DNA of 64,000 nt from an uncultured Agrobacterium sp. (GCA_913777615.1 CAJYTK010000020.1:117660-181659); one strand, 5' to 3'; shown: positions 33,485 through 43,266, counted from the first letter of the stretch. The notes: generated from the sequence alone by a model not told the origin. Translations and numbers: made by a program.

Positions 33485-34939
33485 TCAGTGCGACAGCGGC
33501 TTGATCGCCGGATAAAGCGCGCGGTACCGCGCATAAGCCTCCTCGTAGGAACCGCTGAGCGCTGCCACCGGCTCGATGGTTTCTTCCGTTTCCGGCTGGG
33601 TGCAGACCTCAAGCGGATCGGCCCCGGTCGCGGCAATCAGGCCGAGACGAGCCGCGCCAAAGGCCGCGCCGAAATCGCCCTCCGCCGGAATATCCACCGG
33701 CACGCCAAGCGAGGTGGCAATCGAGGCCAGCCAATAGCGCGAGCGCGAGCCGCCACCGATGGCAGTGACGCGTGAGATCGAGGTGCCAGCCGATTTCAGT
33801 GCTTCCAGATTGTCGCGGATGGCGAAAGTCACGCCTTCCAGCACGGCCTGCGTCAGCGCCTTGCGATCGCTTTCGTGCGAAAGGCCGATGAAGGAGCCGC
33901 GAATGGCCGCGTCATTGTGTGGGGTGCGTTCGCCGGAGAGATAGGGTGCGAAGGTCACGCCAGTCGGCGCTTGCAGGTTGTCGCCCAACTCGCTCGAAAG
34001 TTCAGACGCGGATTTACCGGCAATGCCCGAATACCAGTTGAGCGCGTCGGTGGCCGACAGGATGACGCCCATTTGGTGCCAGGTGTTGGGCAGCGCGTGG
34101 CAGAAGGCGTGAACGGCACTCTCCGGCTTCGGCAAATAGGAGGCATTGGCAGCAAAGAGTACGCCGGAGGTGCCAAGCGACACGAAGGCATGGCCTTCGG
34201 CAACCGTGCCCATGCCGCAGGCCGACGCTGCATTGTCCCCAGCACCACCGGCCACGACGACCTTGCCGGAGAGACCCCAGGCAGACGCCAGTTCGGCGCG
34301 CAGCACGCCCGCCTCATCCGTGCCTTCCACCAGCGAAGGCATATGGTCTTCGCCGAGATCGGTTGCCGCAAGCAGCTCGGAAGACCACTTGCGCGCGCCC
34401 GTATCCAGCCAGGAGGTTCCGGCAGAGTCGGACATTTCGGAGATGTATTCGCCCGTCAGCCACAGCCGCAGATAATCCTTCGGCAGCAGCACCTTGGCCA
34501 CCTTGGCAAAAATCTCCGGCTCATTGTTCTTCACCCAGACGAGCTTTGGCGCGGTAAAGCCTGGAAAGACGATATTGCCGGTAATCTGGCGAAAGCGTGG
34601 GTCCGCATCGAGCTTGGCGGCTTCGGCGTAAGAGCGGGTGTCGTTCCACAGGATAGAAGGACGAAGAACGTTGCCGCCCGCATCGATCAGCGTGGCACCA
34701 TGCATCTGGCCGGAGAGGCCGATGCCTTTAACTGCCGAAAGCTCGGCCGGAAACTTCGCCTTCAATCCGGCGACGGCTGTTTCAGTCGCCTTGATCCAGT
34801 GGGCGGGGTCCTGCTCCGACCAGCCGTGATGCGGGCGCGAGACATCCAGCGCGCCATTGGCCGAACCGACGACCGTCTGATCGCCATCGATCAGCAGCGC
34901 TTTCACGCCGGATGTTCCAAGATCAAGACCGAGATACAT
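33485..34939 (-). CDS. xylB: Xylulokinase
   Basis: 484 residues of the FGGY sugar kinase family: N-terminal phosphate loop [70 protein letters not shown] and the second nucleotide segment [21 protein letters not shown]. It phosphorylates xylulose from XylA so that it can enter the pentose phosphate pathway (a transaldolase is at 53.8 kb). The start 34939 was selected from GGAGG five bases before; the longer frame to 34951 adds only MEDD. Confidence 0.96.
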   Translation of the reverse strand: MYLGLDLGTSGVKALLIDGDQTVVGSANGALDVSRPHHGWSEQDPAHWIKATETAVAGLKAKFPAELSAVKGIGLSGQMHGATLIDAGGNVLRPSILWNDTRSYAEAAKLDADPRFRQITGNIVFPGFTAPKLVWVKNNEPEIFAKVAKVLLPKDYLRLWLTGEYISEMSDSAGTSWLDTGARKWSSELLAATDLGEDHMPSLVEGTDEAGVLRAELASAWGLSGKVVVAGGAGDNAASACGMGTVAEGHAFVSLGTSGVLFAANASYLPKPESAVHAFCHALPNTWHQMGVILSATDALNWYSGIAGKSASELSSELGDNLQAPTGVTFAPYLSGERTPHNDAAIRGSFIGLSHESDRKALTQAVLEGVTFAIRDNLEALKSAGTSISRVTAIGGGSRSRYWLASIATSLGVPVDIPAEGDFGAAFGAARLGLIAATGADPLEVCTQPETEETIEPVAALSGSYEEAYARYRALYPAIKPLSH

Positions 34940-35020
34940 GTCGTCCTCCACGATTGGATGTGATTGTGCTGGAGCAGTTCCAGCCGGGCAGCGCCCGAAT
35001 GAAGTTGAAGCGATAGGCGC

Positions 35021-36043
35021 TCAAGGGAGATTGTCCCTCAAGAATATGTCGATACGGATACGCTCCTGCGCCTCGATGACGGCAAGCCCGTCGGCGCGGG
35101 CTTTCAGCACGCGGATTGCGCTACGCACCTCATGGCCGGAATCCTGGTTCAGCACGGCATCCAGCGTGCCATCGCGAAGGGCTGCGGCGGTCGTGTCGTT
35201 CAGCTCGTGCGCGATGACGCAGGGCCGCAGACCATCATGCGCTTTCAGCGCCCGGATCAGACCGCGATTTCCCGCACCTAAGCTATAGAGCCCGGCAAGC
35301 TTTAGATTGTCGCGCAGAGTGTCTGCGACGAGCGCTTCGACCCTCTCGGCATCGTCTCGCCCTTCCAGAACCGGACGGATGGAGAGATGCGCAAATTCGG
35401 CTTCGATCACGCTTTCAAAACCGGCAAGACGCTGGCGGTGATCCTGCACCAGCATGGAGCCCGCCAGAACCGCTATCTCTGCCTTCTGCTTCGGCAAGAA
35501 ACGTCCCATCAGGCTCGCCGCCGTACGCCCCGCAGCATGATTGTCGATGCCGGCGAAATGATCGCGCTTCGAGCCTGTCAGATCCGACACCAGCGTTGCG
35601 ACTGCAATCCCGCTATGGGTGAGCCGATCGGTCGCCTCCAACACATCCTCGGAATCGATGGCGACAAAGGCAACGCCGGACGGCTTTTCCAGCCGCGCCA
35701 CATCGAGCGCCTGGGTCAGCGCTGCCGGATCGAAAGGCGGCACCTCGATGATGCGGATCGACGTGCGCTCCACATAGGAGCGCGAGGCCGCACACCGAAC
35801 CTCGTTGCGAAGCCCGGCCATGAAGGAATTGTCGTTGTTGGGAAGAATGAAGACCAGCGCATAGCTGCGCCCCTTGGCAAGATTGGCAGCCGCGATATCG
35901 CGCACATAGCCAAGCTCGGAAATTGCAGCCTCCACCTTGGCGCGGGTCAACTGATGCACGCCCGGACGCAGGTTGATTACCCGGTCGACGGTCGCCAAAC
36001 TGACCCCTGCCTTCGATGCGATATCGTGAACTGTCGGCTTCAT
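35021..36043 (-). CDS. LacI family transcriptional regulator (probable xylose-locus repressor)
   Basis: 340 residues. HTH at 1-50 (TVHDIASKAGVSLATVDRVINLRPGVHQLTRAKVEAAISELGYV), then a periplasmic-binding-protein-like effector domain with YALVFILPNNDNSF, RIIEVPPFDPAALTQAL, GVAFVAIDSED and AVLNQDSGHEVRSAIRVLKA. It heads the xylBA genes on the same strand, 81 bases before xylB, so it probably represses this operon and responds to a sugar. A 16-bp inverted repeat lies 35 bases upstream of its start and may be its own operator. ATG 36043 follows CGGGAGGAAG. Confidence 0.92.
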   Translation of the reverse strand: MKPTVHDIASKAGVSLATVDRVINLRPGVHQLTRAKVEAAISELGYVRDIAAANLAKGRSYALVFILPNNDNSFMAGLRNEVRCAASRSYVERTSIRIIEVPPFDPAALTQALDVARLEKPSGVAFVAIDSEDVLEATDRLTHSGIAVATLVSDLTGSKRDHFAGIDNHAAGRTAASLMGRFLPKQKAEIAVLAGSMLVQDHRQRLAGFESVIEAEFAHLSIRPVLEGRDDAERVEALVADTLRDNLKLAGLYSLGAGNRGLIRALKAHDGLRPCVIAHELNDTTAAALRDGTLDAVLNQDSGHEVRSAIRVLKARADGLAVIEAQERIRIDIFLRDNLP

Positions 36044-36077
36044 GCTTCCTCCCGGCGCAACGTCATAGAGGAGTTTC

Positions 36078-36114
36078 TGAGGTACGTAAATCATAAAATG
36101 ATGTACGTACCTCA
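36078..36114. promoter_or_regulatory. Large inverted repeat upstream of the LacI regulator gene
   Basis: Arms TGAGGTACGTAAATCA and TGATGTACGTACCTCA pair at 15 of 16 positions around a five-base spacer. Each arm contains its own TACGTA palindrome. It sits where the promoter of the regulator and the xyl genes is expected, so an autoregulatory operator is likely. The binding protein is unproven. Confidence 0.55.
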
Positions 36115-36196
36115 TGAAGGGGTTGCGGGTTGGTCGCTTGAGCGGCCGGCGTTCTTTATTCTACTGCGTTTCGGTTCGTTGCGGGCAGCCTGCCAC

Positions 36197-36300
36197 ACAC
36201 TCTGCGTCATCCTCGGGCTTGACCCGAGGACCCATAAACCATTGACGCTGTTAGAAAATCGTGGATCCTCGGGTCAAGCCCGAGGATGACGGCAGAGTGT
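36197..36300. repeat. RIME-like intergenic palindromic element
   Basis: About 104 bases bounded by ACACTCTGC and GCAGAGTGT. It contains two inverted copies of CCTCGGGcttgaCCCGAGG separated by a short AT-rich middle. Each copy is itself a palindrome and the two together form a larger one. This is the layout described for Rhizobium-specific intergenic mosaic elements; one arm is shared with the copy inside the gene at 1.2 kb. Confidence 0.85.
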
Positions 36301-36380
36301 GGAGCGCTTGCAGGGACAGAGCCGCGGCAATATCTCCAAGCGTGTTGCTGCCCCGAAGAAAACACCCACACGAAACCAAG

Positions 36381-36407
36381 AAGGGGCCACCGTTTCCGGT
36401 GACCCCT
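36381..36407 (-). terminator. Terminator after the EmrB-like transporter
   Basis: On the minus strand GGGGTCACCG-gaaa-CGGTGGCCCC is a ten-pair stem (one mismatch) with a four-base loop, followed by TTCTT. It lies 28 bases past the transporter stop. Confidence 0.75.
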
Positions 36408-36434
36408 GCATGCGCTGCGGTGGATGGATGAAAC

Positions 36435-38018
36435 TCAGTGCGCTGCGTCTGGCGGCGGCGCCGCTTTGGGCTTGTTGATCAACAGCGTGAGGAAAATCAG
36501 GCCGCTGAACAGGAAGGTCAGAAGCAGGAACACATCGGCAAACGCCAGTATCCACGCCTGCTGCGAAACGATGCCGACAAGCTTCTTGATCGCGACCGAC
36601 GAGCCGTCGAGACCGTAGGAATCGTAGTTGCCGCCAACGCTGCTCAGCCAGTCCAGCGCTGCCGGATTGCCGTAATTCACATGGTCGGCAATGCGGAAAT
36701 AGTGGTCGTCGGTGCGCTGGCTGAGCACGGTGTTGATGATGGCAAGACCGACCGCACCGCCCAAGTTACGCGTGAGGTTGAAGAGACCGGATGCGTTCTT
36801 GATGCGGGCGGGCGGAAGGGTTCCAAGCGCGATATTGTTGATCGGCACCATGCACATCATAAGCCCGAAGCCGCGCAGGATCTGCGGGATCAGCAACTCG
36901 TTGAAATCCCAATCCGCCGTGACATGGGTCATGATCCAGGTGCCGGATGCAAAGCTGATGAAGCCGATCGCCATCATCACGCGCGGATCGAGCTTGGCCG
37001 AAAGCCGTCCTGCAATCGGTGCGGTGAAGAACATGGTGAGACCCGAAACGAACATCGTCTCGCCGATCATCAGCGCATCATAGCCGCGCACGCGCCCCAG
37101 ATAGAGCGGGTAGAGATAGGTCAGTCCATAAAGACCGATGCCCATGACGAACGAAAACAGCGAGCCGATGGAGAAATTCCGGTCTGCAAAGGCGCGCAGA
37201 TCCACCACCGGGAAATCCACCTTGAAGGCCCGCCAGAAGAACACCACCGCGCCAATCGTCATGGCGATCGCGGCAATGACGATATTCTCGTCATTGAACC
37301 AGTCGTTATTGTTACCCTCTTCCAGCACATATTCCAGCGAGCCGAGGAAGACACCCATGGAGATCAGACCCCACCAGTCGAACTTCTTCCAAAGCGAGGT
37401 TTCCGGCTTGTCGAAATCGATCAGGCTCCAGGTCAGGATGGTGACGATGATGCCGGGAATGATGTTGACGAGGAACAACCAGTGCCAGGAAAAGGCGTTG
37501 GAAAGATAACCGCCGACTGTCGGGCCGATGGTGGGCGCAAGCGTTGCGACAAGGCCGATAATGGGTGAAACGATCGGGCGCTTGGAGGGCGGGAAGATGG
37601 TGAAGGCCGCAGCGAAGACGGACGGGATCATGCCGCCGCCGATAAAGCCCTGAATGGCGCGGTAGACGATCATCTGGTCGATATTCGTCGCGGTGGCGCA
37701 AAGCGCGCTGGAAATGGTGAAGCCAGCCGCACAGGTGGCAAACAGCACGCGGGTGGAGAGAATGCGCGCCAGCGTACCAGACAGCGGGATCATGATGACC
37801 TCGGCAATCAGGTAGGAGGTCTGCACCCAGGCAATCTCATCAGACCCGGCACCCAGACCCGCCTGAATTTCGGCCAGCGAGGCCGAGACGATCTGAATGT
37901 CGAGGATCGACATGAACATGCCGAAGACCATGGCGAAGAACGCGATCAGGCGTCTGCGGTCCATCGGCGGATCGACGGCGGCTGTGGTGCCGCCGCTCAT
38001 GCTGGCTGTAGCCGCCAT
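36435..38018 (-). CDS. EmrB/QacA-type MFS drug efflux transporter (DHA2, 14 helices)
   Basis: 527 residues with about 14 hydrophobic segments. N-terminal motif D-type LDIQIVSASLAEIQAGLGAGSDEIAWVQTSYLIAEVI, motif C-like GPTVGGYLS (antiporter Gly-Pro), and LGTLPPARIKNASGLFNLTRNLGGAVGLAI in the second half. EmrB partners with a membrane-fusion protein and an outer-membrane TolC channel to expel hydrophobic compounds in exchange for protons. AAGGA sits about eight bases before the ATG at 38018. The fusion protein gene is immediately upstream (33 bases) on the same strand. Confidence 0.92.
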   Translation of the reverse strand: MAATASMSGGTTAAVDPPMDRRRLIAFFAMVFGMFMSILDIQIVSASLAEIQAGLGAGSDEIAWVQTSYLIAEVIMIPLSGTLARILSTRVLFATCAAGFTISSALCATATNIDQMIVYRAIQGFIGGGMIPSVFAAAFTIFPPSKRPIVSPIIGLVATLAPTIGPTVGGYLSNAFSWHWLFLVNIIPGIIVTILTWSLIDFDKPETSLWKKFDWWGLISMGVFLGSLEYVLEEGNNNDWFNDENIVIAAIAMTIGAVVFFWRAFKVDFPVVDLRAFADRNFSIGSLFSFVMGIGLYGLTYLYPLYLGRVRGYDALMIGETMFVSGLTMFFTAPIAGRLSAKLDPRVMMAIGFISFASGTWIMTHVTADWDFNELLIPQILRGFGLMMCMVPINNIALGTLPPARIKNASGLFNLTRNLGGAVGLAIINTVLSQRTDDHYFRIADHVNYGNPAALDWLSSVGGNYDSYGLDGSSVAIKKLVGIVSQQAWILAFADVFLLLTFLFSGLIFLTLLINKPKAAPPPDAAH

Positions 38019-38051
38019 CGTAGTGATCCTTACTTTGATCCGGGCCGCCGG

Positions 38052-39278
38052 TTACTTGGACTGGTTCTGCGCTGCGGCCGTATCGGTCGCCTTGGGCGCC
38101 GTGCGGGTGTCGACATCGACAACTACGCTCAAGCCCGCGCGCAGATGATGCTTGTCGATATCTTCCTTGGACAGAACGACACGCACCGGCACGCGCTGGA
38201 TCACCTTGGTGAAGTTGCCCGTGGCATTTTCCGGCGGCAGCATGGAGAAGACCGAGCCGGATGCTGGCGAGATCGACTGCACCGTGCCTTCGATGGGGTC
38301 GTCGTCGAAGGCATCCACATGCACCGTCACCTTGGAACCGGGAACGATGCGCGCGAGCTGCGTTTCCTTGAAATTGGCATCGACATAAAGCTGGTTCATC
38401 GGCACCAGAGAGGCCAAGCGCTTGCCGGCCGAAACCAGATCGCCCGTCTGAACCGAGAGATTGCCGATCACACCATCATAAGGCGCACGCAGAACGGTGA
38501 AGGACAGATCGCGGGCGGCCTTGTCGCGCGCCAGTTCCAGCGTGCGGATCGAGCCTTCGGCCTCTTTGCGCTGCGCCTTCAAAAGTTCGATATTGGCCTG
38601 AGCCGCAACCACATTCGCCTGACCGGCGGCAAGATTGGCCTTGGCCTGCTCAAGCGCGATGCGGGCATTGTCGGCGGATGCGGCGGTGCCGACATCCTTG
38701 GACTGGAGCTCGGTAGCGCGCTTGTTGTTGATCTCGGCACCCTGAAGCGCTGCGTCGAGCGCGCCCTTCTGGGCCACGGCCTGGGCGAGAGCCGCCTCGC
38801 CGCCTGAAATCTGCGCGTCGATGCGGTTCAGGGACAGTTGCTGGGTGGCGAGCTGCGCCTCAGCCTGTTCCAGCGCATTGCGGTAATCGCCATCATCCAG
38901 CGTAACCAGCGGATCGCCAGCCTTTACCTGCTGGTTGGCGACGATATCCACCTTCGCGACATAGCCCGAAACCTTCGGCGAAATGACAGCGATATCGCCA
39001 TGTATGTAGGCGTCGTCGGTCGACACCATGAAGCGGCCCGTCGTCCAGTAGTCGTATCCATACCAGGCGGCACCGGCCAGGAGCGCAAGTCCAATGATCG
39101 GAAGAAGGAAGGACTTGCCCTTTTTCTTCTGGACTGGCGGCTGCACCGGCGCTGCGGCCTTTGCGGCATCTGCTGGACGGTTTTCCTCAGTGCGGGCTTC
39201 AGCCTGAACTGTTGTCTGGGCTTCTGCTGCATCGGACGAATTGATCGCTCGCACTGCGCCACTCTTTTGAGACGACAT
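38052..39278 (-). CDS. EmrA/HlyD-type membrane fusion protein
   Basis: 408 residues. A single N-terminal membrane helix (SFLLPIIGLALLAGAAWYGY) follows a proline/alanine-rich cytoplasmic segment. Then a barrel-sandwich start (YIHGDIAVISPKVSGYVAKVDIVANQQVKAGDPLVTL), a coiled-coil alpha-hairpin of about 130 residues rich in Ala/Gln/Leu, and the second half lipoyl-like part with LRAPYDGVIGNLSVQTGDLVSAGK. It bridges the EmrB-like pump to an outer-membrane channel. ATG 39278 has an AGGTG site; the GTG at 39287 is also open. Divergent from the TetR regulator and likely repressed by it. Confidence 0.93.
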   Translation of the reverse strand: MSSQKSGAVRAINSSDAAEAQTTVQAEARTEENRPADAAKAAAPVQPPVQKKKGKSFLLPIIGLALLAGAAWYGYDYWTTGRFMVSTDDAYIHGDIAVISPKVSGYVAKVDIVANQQVKAGDPLVTLDDGDYRNALEQAEAQLATQQLSLNRIDAQISGGEAALAQAVAQKGALDAALQGAEINNKRATELQSKDVGTAASADNARIALEQAKANLAAGQANVVAAQANIELLKAQRKEAEGSIRTLELARDKAARDLSFTVLRAPYDGVIGNLSVQTGDLVSAGKRLASLVPMNQLYVDANFKETQLARIVPGSKVTVHVDAFDDDPIEGTVQSISPASGSVFSMLPPENATGNFTKVIQRVPVRVVLSKEDIDKHHLRAGLSVVVDVDTRTAPKATDTAAAQNQSK

Positions 39279-39312
39279 GGTAGACACCTGGTTATACGAA
39301 ATTTATTGAACT

Positions 39313-39326
39313 GAACCGTTCGGTTC
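39313..39326. promoter_or_regulatory. TetR operator candidate, proximal to the efflux gene
   Basis: GAACC-GTTC-GGTTC, a palindrome of five-base arms with a four-base centre, lies 34 bases before the efflux gene start. The same GAACC-N4-GGTTC core recurs 55 bases away. Confidence 0.6.
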
Positions 39327-39328
39327 GA

Positions 39329-39357
39329 TTGACATAGTTCGTTTTAACGCACATATC
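39329..39357 (+). promoter_or_regulatory. Candidate sigma-70 promoter for the TetR gene
   Basis: TTGACA at 39329-39334 and CATATC at 39352-39357 with 17 bases between, located between the two TetR operator candidates. Pattern matching only. Confidence 0.4.
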
Positions 39358-39364
39358 AAGAGCC

Positions 39365-39384
39365 ATCGAACCACCCGGTTCGAT
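39365..39384. promoter_or_regulatory. TetR operator candidate, proximal to the tetR gene
   Basis: ATCGAACC-ACCC-GGTTCGAT is a perfect 8-4-8 palindrome just upstream of the TetR start. It shares the GAACC-N4-GGTTC core with the site at 39313-39326. Confidence 0.65.
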
Positions 39385-39423
39385 ATGTTGAATTGAGTGT
39401 TAATCGCAACCGGACGGAAGACG

Positions 39424-40095
39424 ATGACGGAGAGAGCTATCGAGGACGCATGTTCGACCGCTGCAGCGGGTGGGCGCTTTGCAGCGGGCGAGGACCCCTC
39501 CAAGCGCGAACAGATTCTCGACGGCGCGTGGCGCATGTTCCGGCAGAAGGGCTTCGATGCCGCCAGCATGAACGATATTACCCGGGAAGCAGGCGTTTCC
39601 AAGGGTACGATCTATGTCTACTTTTCCAACAAGGAAGAACTGTTCGAAGCGCTCATTGATCGCCATAGACGCGAATTTGCCGATTCCATGCGCGATATTC
39701 TCGCCGGCACCGAAGAGGTGCGCGAAGGCTTGAGGCAGTTCGGAACGGCCTTTGCCAATCGCCTGGTATGTACTGACATGATACCAGCCATGCGCTCACT
39801 GCTTGGCGTAATCGACCGCATGCCGAAACTTTCGCGCCGTTTCTTCAGCTCGGCGCCAAACAATGTCCGCATCGTTCTGGAAGAGTTCATCCGCCACCAT
39901 ATTTCCAATGGCAGTCTCGAGATCGATGATGTGGAACTGGCCGCACGCCAGTTTATCGAACTCTCCACCGGTACCTTTTTCAAATATCGCCTGTTCGGTG
40001 AGCTTGAAGGTCCGGTGCCCGACGAGGAACTGGAGCGCGTGATATCCAGCGCCATCCGCGTCTTCATGGCCGCCTATGGAACCAAAGCCGCCTGA
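39424..40095 (+). CDS. TetR/AcrR family repressor of the EmrAB-type pump
   Basis: 223 residues. HTH at about 35-80 (KREQILDGAWRMFRQKGFDAASMNDITREAGVSKGTIYVYFSNKEELFEALI) and a C-terminal ligand/dimerisation part of the AefR/TetR_C type with LVCTDMIPAMRSLLGVIDRMPKLSRRFF. It is transcribed away from the efflux genes, and two GAACC-N4-GGTTC palindromes lie in the shared intergenic region, the standard arrangement for drug-responsive repression. ATG 39424 follows GGAAGACG; an upstream in-frame ATG at 39397 would cover operator sequence. A strong terminator follows. Confidence 0.93.
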   Translation: MTERAIEDACSTAAAGGRFAAGEDPSKREQILDGAWRMFRQKGFDAASMNDITREAGVSKGTIYVYFSNKEELFEALIDRHRREFADSMRDILAGTEEVREGLRQFGTAFANRLVCTDMIPAMRSLLGVIDRMPKLSRRFFSSAPNNVRIVLEEFIRHHISNGSLEIDDVELAARQFIELSTGTFFKYRLFGELEGPVPDEELERVISSAIRVFMAAYGTKAA

Positions 40096-40125
40096 GACCA
40101 TTCATTCTTACGCACTATTGTCATG

Positions 40126-40159
40126 AGCGCCGCCGGACCTTGGTTCCGGCGGCGCTTTT
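40126..40159 (+). terminator. Rho-independent terminator after tetR
   Basis: AGCGCCGCCGGA-ccttggt-TCCGGCGGCGCT is a perfect 12-bp stem followed by TTTT, thirty bases after the TetR stop. Confidence 0.92.
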
Positions 40160-40255
40160 GACATACCAGCGTCGCAACTTTTTAGTTATAAATCGCCATT
40201 ATCTGCGCTAATTACGTGGAAAAATAACCCTTAGTTGAAAAGGAAGTCCGGCCCG

Positions 40256-41008
40256 ATGGAGTCCATCGTCCCTCTCTTGTCAGATCCCACCGCATGGGTG
40301 GCGCTCGTCACCCTCATCGTCATGGAGGTGGTGCTTGGTATCGACAACCTGATCTTCATCTCGATCCTGACCAACAAGTTGCCGGAGAACCAGCGCGAAA
40401 AGGCGCGTCGCATCGGAATTGGCCTGGCGCTGATCATGCGTCTTGGTCTGCTCGGAACCGTTGCCTGGATCGTACAGCTGACAGAGCCGGTCTTCGAAGT
40501 CTTCGGCCAGCCCTTCTCCTGGAAGGACATCATCCTCATCGTCGGCGGCCTCTTCCTCGTCTGGAAGGCCACCAAGGAAATCCACCACAATGTCGATCCG
40601 ATCGACCACAAGGAAGACATGGTCGGCGGCAAGGCCGCGATTGGCAGCTTCTCGTCGGCCATCGTCCAGATTCTGCTGCTCGATCTGGTCTTCTCTGTGG
40701 ATAGCATCATCACCGCCGTCGGCATGACCCCGCATGTGCCGATCATGGTGGTTGCCGTCATCGTCGCCGTTACGGTCATGCTGCTGGCAGCAACACCGCT
40801 TGCCAATTTCATCGAGCGCAACCCGACCGTCGTCATGCTGGCGCTCGCCTTCCTTTTGATGATCGGCACCACGCTGATTGCCGAAGGGATGGGCTTCCAC
40901 GTGCCGAAGGGCTACGTCTATGCCGCCATGGCCTTCTCGGCGCTGGTGGAAGTGCTCAACATCGTTGCGCGCAACTCCAGGCGCAAGAAGACCGGTACCC
41001 TGCACTGA
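40256..41008 (+). CDS. TerC family integral membrane protein
   Basis: 250 residues, seven or so membrane helices. The TerC signature is clear: [18 protein letters not shown] with the first membrane aspartate and [17 protein letters not shown] with the second, and the late [16 protein letters not shown]. Family members include manganese exporters and tellurite-resistance proteins that use these acidic residues. ATG 40256 has GGAAG nine bases before. No manganese riboswitch structure could be recognised in the AT-richer leader (about 40160-40255). Confidence 0.9.
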   Translation: MESIVPLLSDPTAWVALVTLIVMEVVLGIDNLIFISILTNKLPENQREKARRIGIGLALIMRLGLLGTVAWIVQLTEPVFEVFGQPFSWKDIILIVGGLFLVWKATKEIHHNVDPIDHKEDMVGGKAAIGSFSSAIVQILLLDLVFSVDSIITAVGMTPHVPIMVVAVIVAVTVMLLAATPLANFIERNPTVVMLALAFLLMIGTTLIAEGMGFHVPKGYVYAAMAFSALVEVLNIVARNSRRKKTGTLH

Positions 41009-41271
41009 CGCTTTGAAGACTGGCTGGAGCCCGCAATCGCTGCGGGCTCCGGCAAAGCCTGAAGCTCTCGCAAGGCGCTGCCTCGCGACAGCTGAAGGAC
41101 AAGCAACCTCAACCACTTGTCCCATGCCAGCCCGGATGGCGTCTGAGCCACATGCTGTAAAACCCGTCGCGGCGGCAGGAACAAGTGTCATATCGCCAGC
41201 GTTCTTGATGCACCCCTTCCCGGGTCATCCCGTCATTGCGAAGCAGCAATGCCCTCCTGAAAGTGCCCCGC

Positions 41272-43044
41272 ATGACCACAGAGCAGATCCTCGCCTTCAC
41301 CGTGATCGCAGGGATGATGGCGGCCTTCATGTGGGACAGGTTCCGCTACGATATCGTGGCATGCAGCGCACTTCTTGTGGCCGTCGCCGTCGGCGTCGTT
41401 CCCTTCGACAAGGCCTTTTCCGGTTTCTCCGACGACATCGTCATCATTGTCGGCAGCGCGCTCATCGTCAGCTCCGCCGTGGCGCGCTCCGGCATCGTCG
41501 ATTTCGTCATCAAGCGCTACCTGCCGGAAATGCGCTCCAAAGGTTTGCAGCTTGCCTTCCTGATGTTGACCGTTGCCGTCATGTCGGCCTTCATCAAGAA
41601 TATCGGCGCGCTTGCCATCATGATGCCGGTGGCGTTTCAGTTCGCCCGCAAATCCGGCAGCCCCGTCTCCTACTATCTGATGCCGATGGCCTTCTCCGCC
41701 CTGCTCGGCGGGTTGATGACGCAGATCGGCACCTCTCCCAATATCGTCGTTTCGCGCCTTCGCGAGGAAATGACCGGGCAGAGCTTCTCCATGTTCGATT
41801 TCACCCCTGTCGGTCTCGCGCTGACCGTGGTCGGCATTCTCTTCCTCACCTTTGGCTATCGTCTTCTGCCGGTCCGGGCAAAGCAGCAGGCGTCTGTTGA
41901 AGACATTCTCGACCAGGCAAGCTACACCGCCGAAGCCACGCTGGCATCTGACAGCGTGCTCGTCGACAAGCCGCTGCGCGAACTCCTGAGACTTGGCGAT
42001 GGCGACGTGATTGCCAGGACCATTCTGCGCGGTCCGCGCCGCATCTCACCCTTTCCCGATGTGACGCTGAAGAGCGGCGATACGGTGATGCTGGAAGGGA
42101 GCCCGGAAGGGCTCGACCGCATGGTGTCTCAGGCAAAGCTCATCCTGTCCGGCAAACCGCTTACCGAAAGGGGCGAGAAGGTCGTCGATCTCGTTTCCAT
42201 GGAAGCCGTCATCAGCAACGTCTCTCCGCTCAACGGCATGTCGGCGCGTGAACTGGCGCTGTCTTATACCCGCGGCGTCAACCTTATCGCCGTGTCGCGT
42301 CGCGGCCACCGCGTCAGCGAGCGCTTGAGCGATCTGACGCTCCAGACCGGAGATGTGCTTCTGTTGCAGGGCAACCGCAAGAACGTGCCCTTGATGCTGC
42401 AGGAATTCTCGCTGCTCCCCTTGGCGCAGCGCGAGATCCTGCTCGGCGTCCAGCGCCGGGCCTTCGTGCCGCTCCTCGTGCTTGCTGCGGCCATGGCGGC
42501 GGCCGGCAGCGGACTGGTGCCGGTTTCCGTCGCCTTCTTCGCCGCTGCCTTCATGATGATCGTCGCGGGCGCCATTCCTCTGACGGAGGTTTACAAATCC
42601 GTCGATGGGCCGATCCTCGTCATGCTGGCTGCCCTCATTCCCGTGAGCGATAGTCTCAGAACCAGTGGCGCGAGCGAGTTGATCTCCCACTGGCTCGGAG
42701 GCGTGGCGCAGGGCCTGCCGCCATTTGCAGCGCTCGGGCTGATCCTGTTGACGGCGATGGCCGTAACCCCCTTCCTCAACAACGCGGCGACCGTGCTGGT
42801 CATGGGGCCGATCGCAGCGGGCTTTGCCACCACGCTTGGCTTTCGACCGGAAGCCTTCCTCATGGCTGTGGCGATCGGCGCGGGTTGCGATTTCCTCACC
42901 CCCATCGGCCACCAGTGCAACACGCTGGTCATGGGACCGGGCGGCTATCGCTTCAGCGACTACCCGCGCCTTGGACTTCCGCTCTCCATCATGATCGTCA
43001 TCGTCAGCATCCCCATGCTGCTTTACGTCTGGCCCGTTTCCTGA
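41272..43044 (+). CDS. SLC13-family permease with two RCK/TrkA-C domains
   Basis: 590 residues. N-terminal and C-terminal halves each have about five or six membrane helices; between them (residues about 205-375) lie two TrkA_C/RCK_C modules (KPLRELLRLGDGDVIARTILRGPRRISPFPDVTLKSGDTVMLEG, and ...GVNLIAVSRRGHRVSERLSDLTLQTGDVLLLQG). Motifs IKNIGALAIMMPVAFQFARKSG and FLNNAATVLVMGPIAAG are the paired carboxylate/sodium clamp loops of DASS transporters. Such proteins move dicarboxylates, sulfate or other anions with sodium; the RCK domains suggest control by a nucleotide or ligand. Substrate unknown. Confidence 0.9.
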   Translation: MTTEQILAFTVIAGMMAAFMWDRFRYDIVACSALLVAVAVGVVPFDKAFSGFSDDIVIIVGSALIVSSAVARSGIVDFVIKRYLPEMRSKGLQLAFLMLTVAVMSAFIKNIGALAIMMPVAFQFARKSGSPVSYYLMPMAFSALLGGLMTQIGTSPNIVVSRLREEMTGQSFSMFDFTPVGLALTVVGILFLTFGYRLLPVRAKQQASVEDILDQASYTAEATLASDSVLVDKPLRELLRLGDGDVIARTILRGPRRISPFPDVTLKSGDTVMLEGSPEGLDRMVSQAKLILSGKPLTERGEKVVDLVSMEAVISNVSPLNGMSARELALSYTRGVNLIAVSRRGHRVSERLSDLTLQTGDVLLLQGNRKNVPLMLQEFSLLPLAQREILLGVQRRAFVPLLVLAAAMAAAGSGLVPVSVAFFAAAFMMIVAGAIPLTEVYKSVDGPILVMLAALIPVSDSLRTSGASELISHWLGGVAQGLPPFAALGLILLTAMAVTPFLNNAATVLVMGPIAAGFATTLGFRPEAFLMAVAIGAGCDFLTPIGHQCNTLVMGPGGYRFSDYPRLGLPLSIMIVIVSIPMLLYVWPVS

Positions 43045-43266
43045 CCGCTCGCTCGGCGGGAGAGGCCCACCCAGAGCGTATCCTGTCCTAATTTTCTTGA
43101 CGCCTGCGGTGGAATATGGCCTAAGCCATGCCCAATGGGATGGTGTGAAATGGCGCTTGAGCCTGCGTCTCTTTTCACCCTTTCTTTCGCATCCAACGTC
43201 AATTTCGCTGACAACAGGCTGATTTTGAGCCTTGCGTCGCTGCAACGTCACGACGAGTGAATTCCA

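Noticed and set aside
32376-34963. Long plus-strand frames opposite xylA and xylB
   Set aside because: Shadow frames of two well-defined sugar enzymes.
40160-40255. A possible manganese (yybP-ykoY) riboswitch before the TerC gene
   Set aside because: The conserved loop sequences were not seen; the leader is AT-rich and short.
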